A stretch of DNA of 64,000 nucleotides from Tranquillimonas alkanivorans. GTDB taxonomy: Bacteria; Pseudomonadota; Alphaproteobacteria; Rhodobacterales; Rhodobacteraceae. Positions within the stretch are counted from its first letter, which is position 1, and every line of letters begins with the position of its first letter. The position numbers and the translations under genes are program-made. Below the pieces are notes generated by a model. It saw only the letters and a list, made by a program, of their open reading frames with translations. It had not been told where the DNA came from and did no database searches. This document shows, one piece after another, positions 60,562 to 64,000 of the stretch. Where the stretch lies: the NCBI RefSeq assembly GCF_900115595.1, contig NZ_FOXA01000006.1:124001-188000 (forward strand). The letters run 5' to 3'.

Positions 60562-61259
60562 CCGGTGTCCCTCGCTTCTTGCTGCATTGTGTCCTGCGCG
60601 GCGGCGTCCTCGGCCTCGCGCTTCTGAAAAACGTCGGAGATGTTCGCGACCAGGTGGTAGAGGTGCGACTGGATGGTGCCGGCGACCTGCTCGACGTCAC
60701 GCGCCTCGAGCCCCTCGACGATGGCGCCGTGCTGGCGCAGCACGCGGTCGCGGCTGCGGCGGCGGCTGGCTGAAAGATAGCGCGCGCGCCAGAGCCGGGC
60801 GAGATAACCCGCATGCGTCTCTTCCAGCGACGGGTTATGGGAGGCGCGGGCGATGGCGCGGTGAAAGCTCATGTCGATCTCGAACAGGTCGACAGGCTCC
60901 ATGCTGTCGAATTCGCGCGCCATTCGTTCGTGGATCGCGCGGATGGCCGCGATTTCGTCCGAGGTCGCCGCGCGGCAGGCGAGTTCGCCCGACAGTACCT
61001 CGAGCGCGCTCATCACCTCGAGATCGTCGGTCACTTCCTTCAGCGACGGGTCGGCAACGATCGGACTGCGCGCGGGCCGCAGGATCACCAGCCCTTCGCG
61101 CGCGAGGATGCGGATCGCCTCGCGCATCGGCGTGCGGCTGACGCCGAGCTCGGCCGCGTTGTCGCGTTCCTTCACCGTCGAGCCGGGCGGCAGCTTTCCC
61201 CTGAGGATATCCCTGCGCAGCCGGTCAGCGATCTGTTCCGGCAGCGTCTTGTCCGCCAT
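60558..61259 (-). CDS. GntR-family regulator (FadR subfamily, FCD domain)
   Basis: The 233-residue protein has an N-terminal winged helix (LPEQIADRLRRDILRGKLPP, VKERDNAAELGVSRTPMREA) and an FCD effector domain with the likely metal ligands Asp and His in FEIDMSFHRAIARASHNP, His in RQHGAIVEGL and His in IQSHLYH. The effector is probably a carboxylate. The 180 bp to the divergent TRAP operon contain two copies of its presumed palindrome. It may repress itself, the FAH gene, the TRAP operon and the operons at 17.2 and 23.3 kb. Confidence 0.9.
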   Translation of the reverse strand: MADKTLPEQIADRLRRDILRGKLPPGSTVKERDNAAELGVSRTPMREAIRILAREGLVILRPARSPIVADPSLKEVTDDLEVMSALEVLSGELACRAATSDEIAAIRAIHERMAREFDSMEPVDLFEIDMSFHRAIARASHNPSLEETHAGYLARLWRARYLSASRRRSRDRVLRQHGAIVEGLEARDVEQVAGTIQSHLYHLVANISDVFQKREAEDAAAQDTMQQEARDTG

Positions 61260-61313
61260 TGTCCTTCGCCTTTCTGCCCACGAGCCAGGCGGCCGCGGAC
61301 GAATTTCGAAATC

Positions 61314-61323
61314 TGGTATACCA
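61314..61323. promoter_or_regulatory. GntR-type operator, site 3
   Basis: TGGTATACCA, a 10-bp palindrome (flanks asymmetric) about 55 bp upstream of the gntR start. It is shared with the site at 61367 and those at 17189 and 23317. Confidence 0.7.
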
Positions 61324-61366
61324 AAATCGATTGCATGTCGAGACCGGTCTGGTTAGCGTGCCCGGC

Positions 61367-61382
61367 GAATGGTATACCATTC
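61367..61382. promoter_or_regulatory. GntR-type operator, site 4
   Basis: GAATGGTATACCATTC, a perfect 16-bp palindrome centred 56 bp from site 3 and about 65 bp upstream of the TRAP binding-protein start. The pair could support looping or cooperative binding. Confidence 0.75.
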
Positions 61383-61439
61383 CTCGCCGGGGCCCACCCG
61401 GCACCGCAAGACCAACGGGACGTCACAGGGAGGAAACCA

Positions 61440-62459
61440 ATGACGTTGAAGACCTATCTTTCGGGCGCCGCCGCGGCCGCGCTGCTCGCCGCGCCCGCGC
61501 TCGCTCAGGAAACGACCCTGCGCATCCAGACGCACTATGCCCCCGAAACCGTGTCCGGGCAGCTCGCGCAGCAGTTCGTGGACGACGTCGAAACCATGTC
61601 GGGCGGCGACATCGACATCGAGATGTTCTTCTCGTCCTCGGTCGTCGACACCGTCGAGACCTTCGACGCCGCCGCCAGCGGCATCCTCGACTGCGACATG
61701 ACGGGCGGCGCCTATCAGACCGGCAAGAACCCGGCCTTCCAGTTCGTCGGCGACATCATGGGCGGCTACGACACCCCGTGGCAGCAATACGCATGGCTGT
61801 ACAACGGTGGCTTCGACGCGGCGGACGAGCTGTACAACACGTTCGACATGAAGCTCGTGGGCTGGTGGATCTACGGCCAAGAGGCGCTGGCCTCGACCAA
61901 GCCGCTCGCCGGACCTGAAGATCTGAAGAATTTCAAGTTCCGCTCGCCCCCGGGGATGGAGACCGAGATCTTCGCGAACCTCGGCGCTTCGCCGATCGTG
62001 ATGGATTTCACCGAGGTCTTCACCGCGCTCGAGACCGGCATCATCGAGGGCGCCGACGCGTCCGGCCTGGCCAACAACCAGGGCATGGGCCTTTACGACA
62101 TCGCCGGGCACGCGACGTTCCCGGGCTTCCACTCGATGCCGTCGGACCACCTGGCCTGCCGCCTGGACGTGTGGGAAGGGCTGTCGGACCAGCACAAGCG
62201 CATTATCGACACGGCGATGCAGAAGCTGGCCTTCCAGACCGCTCTGACTTTCGAGGTTGCCAACAACGAGGCCGCCGCCGAGCTGCGCGAGCAGGGCATC
62301 ACCCTGCACGACTGGTCGGCCGAGGACCGTGCCACCTTCCGCGAGGCCGCTCAGGCGTCCTGGCAGGAGTGGGCACAGAAGACCCCCGAGGCCGCGGCGC
62401 TGGTCGAAAGCCACACCGACTTCATGACCCAGCTGGGCCTGATCTCGGGCGGCGAATGA
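61440..62459 (+). CDS. TRAP transporter solute-binding protein (DctP type)
   Basis: From the ATG at 61440 the protein has 339 residues with a signal peptide (SGAAAAALLAAPALA, cleaved near QE). It has the DctP features TLRIQTHYAPETVSGQLAQQ, the conserved Arg in KNFKFRSPPGMETEIF and VFTALETGIIEGADASGLAN. The Arg binds the carboxylate of the ligand, so the solute is probably an organic or sugar acid. GGGAGG precedes the start. Two GntR-type palindromes lie upstream. A strong hairpin follows before the small permease gene. Confidence 0.92.
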   Translation: MTLKTYLSGAAAAALLAAPALAQETTLRIQTHYAPETVSGQLAQQFVDDVETMSGGDIDIEMFFSSSVVDTVETFDAAASGILDCDMTGGAYQTGKNPAFQFVGDIMGGYDTPWQQYAWLYNGGFDAADELYNTFDMKLVGWWIYGQEALASTKPLAGPEDLKNFKFRSPPGMETEIFANLGASPIVMDFTEVFTALETGIIEGADASGLANNQGMGLYDIAGHATFPGFHSMPSDHLACRLDVWEGLSDQHKRIIDTAMQKLAFQTALTFEVANNEAAAELREQGITLHDWSAEDRATFREAAQASWQEWAQKTPEAAALVESHTDFMTQLGLISGGE

Positions 62460-62487
62460 TCCCGGACGCCGCTTCGGCATGACGGAC

Positions 62488-62509
62488 GGGCCCCGGAGTT
62501 CCGGGGCCC
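62488..62509 (+). terminator. Intercistronic hairpin after the DctP gene
   Basis: GGGCCCCGG-AGTT-CCGGGGCCC, a perfect 9-bp stem, followed by ATTTAC. It lies between the binding-protein and small permease genes, and probably lowers expression of the permeases relative to the binding protein. It also makes the ATG at 62479 unlikely as a start for the next gene. Confidence 0.65.
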
Positions 62510-62547
62510 ATTTACAAGAAGACGCACCCACAACGGGAGGGGCCGCC

Positions 62548-63348
62548 GTGGTGCAACAATCCGGTACGCTCATGCGCAGTCTCTGGCCGGCGGTTTTCAT
62601 CGCCTGCGCGGCCTGGCTGGTTTGGTATTTCCCCCGCTTCATCCTTCTGGCGGGGCTTGGTAACGATAACCTCAACTCGAGTTACGAGACGGCGGGTATC
62701 GTCGACCTCGCGGTCCTTGCCGGCGCCGTGGTTGCGCTGGTGCTGGGCGTTCGTGCGGCCGCGCCCACTTCGGGAGAGGGCGTGATCGAGAACGGCTTCG
62801 ACAAGCTGAGCCTGTTCCTTGCACGGGTCTCGATGCTGCTCATCGTGATCCTCGTCGGCGTGATGTTCTACGAGGTGATCGTGCGCTACGTGTTCGAGGC
62901 GCCGACACTTTGGGCCAACGAGCTGAGCCTGTGGATGGCGGGCTTCATCTTCCTGCTCGCCGGGCTGTACGCCATGCAGCAGCGCAGCCACATCCGCATC
63001 TATCTGCTCTACGACGTCATGCCGCGCTGGCTTCAGCGGCTGTGCGACGTCGTCTCGACTGCGCTGATCTCGGTCTTCGCCATCGCGATGATCTGGGGCG
63101 GCTACAAGGAGGCGCACGACAAGTTCCTGCGCTGGGAGACCTTCGGCACCGCCTTCGACCCGCCAATCCCGGCGACGATGAAGCCAATGGTCCTGATCGT
63201 CATCTCGCTGGTCGCGATACAGGCGATCGTCAACCTGATCACGGACTGGAACAAGCAGGCTGAAACCCACGCCGTCGTGGACGAAGGAGAAATCGAGGAA
63301 ATGATCGAGCACGCCCGCCACCAGCACGAAGCCGGAAGGCACGACTGA
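62548..63348 (+). CDS. TRAP transporter small permease (DctQ type), N-terminally extended
   Basis: From the GTG at 62548 the protein has 266 residues. The C-terminal 170 residues are the usual four-helix DctQ domain (LSLFLARVSMLLIVILVGVM, RYVFEAPTLWANELSLWMAG). Two extra helices come first (SLWPAVFIACAAWLVWYFPR; IVDLAVLAGAVVALVLGV). GGGAGG lies 7 bp before the GTG, and the ATG upstream at 62479 lies just before a strong hairpin, so the GTG is preferred. It forms the membrane complex with the large permease, whose start overlaps its stop by one base. Confidence 0.85.
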   Translation: MVQQSGTLMRSLWPAVFIACAAWLVWYFPRFILLAGLGNDNLNSSYETAGIVDLAVLAGAVVALVLGVRAAAPTSGEGVIENGFDKLSLFLARVSMLLIVILVGVMFYEVIVRYVFEAPTLWANELSLWMAGFIFLLAGLYAMQQRSHIRIYLLYDVMPRWLQRLCDVVSTALISVFAIAMIWGGYKEAHDKFLRWETFGTAFDPPIPATMKPMVLIVISLVAIQAIVNLITDWNKQAETHAVVDEGEIEEMIEHARHQHEAGRHD

Positions 63349-64000
63349 TGGATATCGGAACGATTTCTTGGGTGCTCCTGCTGGCGATGCTCGTCCTGCT
63401 CGCCATCGGGATGCCGCTTGGCTTCGCCTCGGCGGTGCTGGCCGTCCTCGTGATGGTGATGAAGTTCGGGCCCGACCTTCTGTTCGGGACCTTCGGGACC
63501 GGGCCGCTGGCGATCCTGGGCCAGCGGATCTACGGGTTGTTGACGGACTACGTCCTCATATCCATCCCGTTGTTCATCTTCATGGCCAATCTGCTCGAAC
63601 GATCGGGCATCGCGGCCGAGATGTACAACTCGCTCAACGTCTGGCTCAGCCGGACCCGCGGCGGCATTGCCATCGTCACCTCGATCATGGCCGTCATCAT
63701 GGCCGCAATGTCGGGCATCATCGGGGGCGAGGTCGTGCTGCTGGGCTTGATCGCGCTGCCGCAGATGCTGCGGCTGGGCTACAACCAGAACCTCGCCATC
63801 GGGACCATCTGCGCCAGCGGCTCGCTGGGCACGATGATCCCGCCGTCGATCGTGCTGATCATCTATGGCCTGATCACCGAGACCTCGATCAAGGCGCTGT
63901 TCACCGCGAGCTTCCTGCCGGGCTTCATCCTGGCGTCCTTCTTCATCATCTACATCATCGTGCGCACGCAGCTTAACCCGTCGCTCGCCCCGCTTCCCGA
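63348..64000 (+). CDS. TRAP transporter large permease (DctM type), 3' end outside the window
   Basis: The ATG at 63348 overlaps the stop of the small permease gene (TGATG). The 217 residues seen have many membrane helices and DctM blocks: IGMPLGFASAVLAVLVMV, LISIPLFIFMANLLERSGIA, GIAIVTSIMAVIMAAMSGII and GTICASGSLGTMIPPSIVLI. The protein should be about 430 residues; the remainder is past the window. It carries the solute-translocating path of the transporter. Confidence 0.92.
   Translation, partial: MDIGTISWVLLLAMLVLLAIGMPLGFASAVLAVLVMVMKFGPDLLFGTFGTGPLAILGQRIYGLLTDYVLISIPLFIFMANLLERSGIAAEMYNSLNVWLSRTRGGIAIVTSIMAVIMAAMSGIIGGEVVLLGLIALPQMLRLGYNQNLAIGTICASGSLGTMIPPSIVLIIYGLITETSIKALFTASFLPGFILASFFIIYIIVRTQLNPSLAPLP

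Noticed and set aside
1-64000. CRISPR array, tRNA or rRNA genes
   Set aside because: No regular repeat-spacer pattern was seen, and no tRNA-like cloverleaf or rRNA sequence was noticed in the gaps read by eye; a dedicated tRNA search could still find one.

Overview
The window reads as a stretch of a large, GC-rich extrachromosomal replicon (megaplasmid or chromid) from an alphaproteobacterium, most likely the Rhodobacteraceae/Roseobacter group. This is inferred from the overall high GC, two different TRAP transporter systems, a sulfolipid operon ordered sqdB-sqdD-sqdC as in Rhodobacter, and a replication module of the 'DnaA-like' kind known from Rhodobacterales plasmids. No rRNA, tRNA or CRISPR array was seen.

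Layout. 1-5.2 kb: the tail of an mnhG-type antiporter subunit, phosphorelay parts (a CheY-like protein, a receiver protein with a degenerate GGDEF-like domain, an Hpt protein), a glycosyltransferase and an ABC exporter. 5.4-9.0 kb: a Cys-less periplasmic molybdopterin-fold protein coupled to a histidine kinase, then a sodium:solute symporter with a small membrane partner. 9.2-12.2 kb: sqdB-sqdD-sqdC, with sqdC split by a 163-bp duplication. 12.3-20.5 kb: an HTH protein, a diacylglycerol-kinase-like protein, an SDR, an IlvD/Edd dehydratase, azlCD and a DEAD-box helicase. 20.6-28.4 kb: two divergent sugar-acid operons (Fe(II)/2OG dioxygenase, 3-hydroxyisobutyrate-dehydrogenase-like reductase, SDR; LysE exporter, enolase-superfamily enzyme, DapA-like enzyme, FAH-family enzyme, KDG kinase). 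28.4-32.2 kb: an intergenic repeat, an isolated parS-like site, a PhoD-like protein, parDE and a Tat-exported Gfo/Idh/MocA oxidoreductase. 32.4-37.6 kb: a cytochrome c oxidase operon with fused subunits I and III, subunit II fused to cytochrome c, and a triheme cytochrome. 37.6-43.5 kb: hydrolases, an aroQ/Gfo-Idh/HpcH operon, a receiver protein and an aminotransferase. 43.6-48.4 kb: the replication and partition module (DnaA-like initiator, candidate origin, parA, parB, a cluster of 18-bp palindromes) and a decayed tyrosine recombinase. 48.5-64 kb: an HtrA protease, a PRC-barrel protein, sodC, a kinase lacking a normal ATP site, an aminotransferase, a TAXI-type TRAP system with a universal stress protein, purU, an FAH-family enzyme, a GntR regulator and a DctP-type TRAP operon running off the end.

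How it fits together. A palindrome with core TGGTATACCA occurs at 17.19 kb, at 23.32 kb and twice at 61.3 kb. Each time it lies between divergent genes, and once it lies next to a FadR-type GntR gene. The simplest reading is one regulon in which the GntR protein controls uptake by the 61.4-kb TRAP transporter and breakdown of a sugar acid by the dehydratase, dehydrogenases, enolase-superfamily enzyme, DapA-like enzyme and KDG kinase spread over 15-28 kb. The replicon is held by the initiator/parAB module. Its presumed partition palindrome also occurs once, nearly intact, 18 kb away at 28.67 kb.
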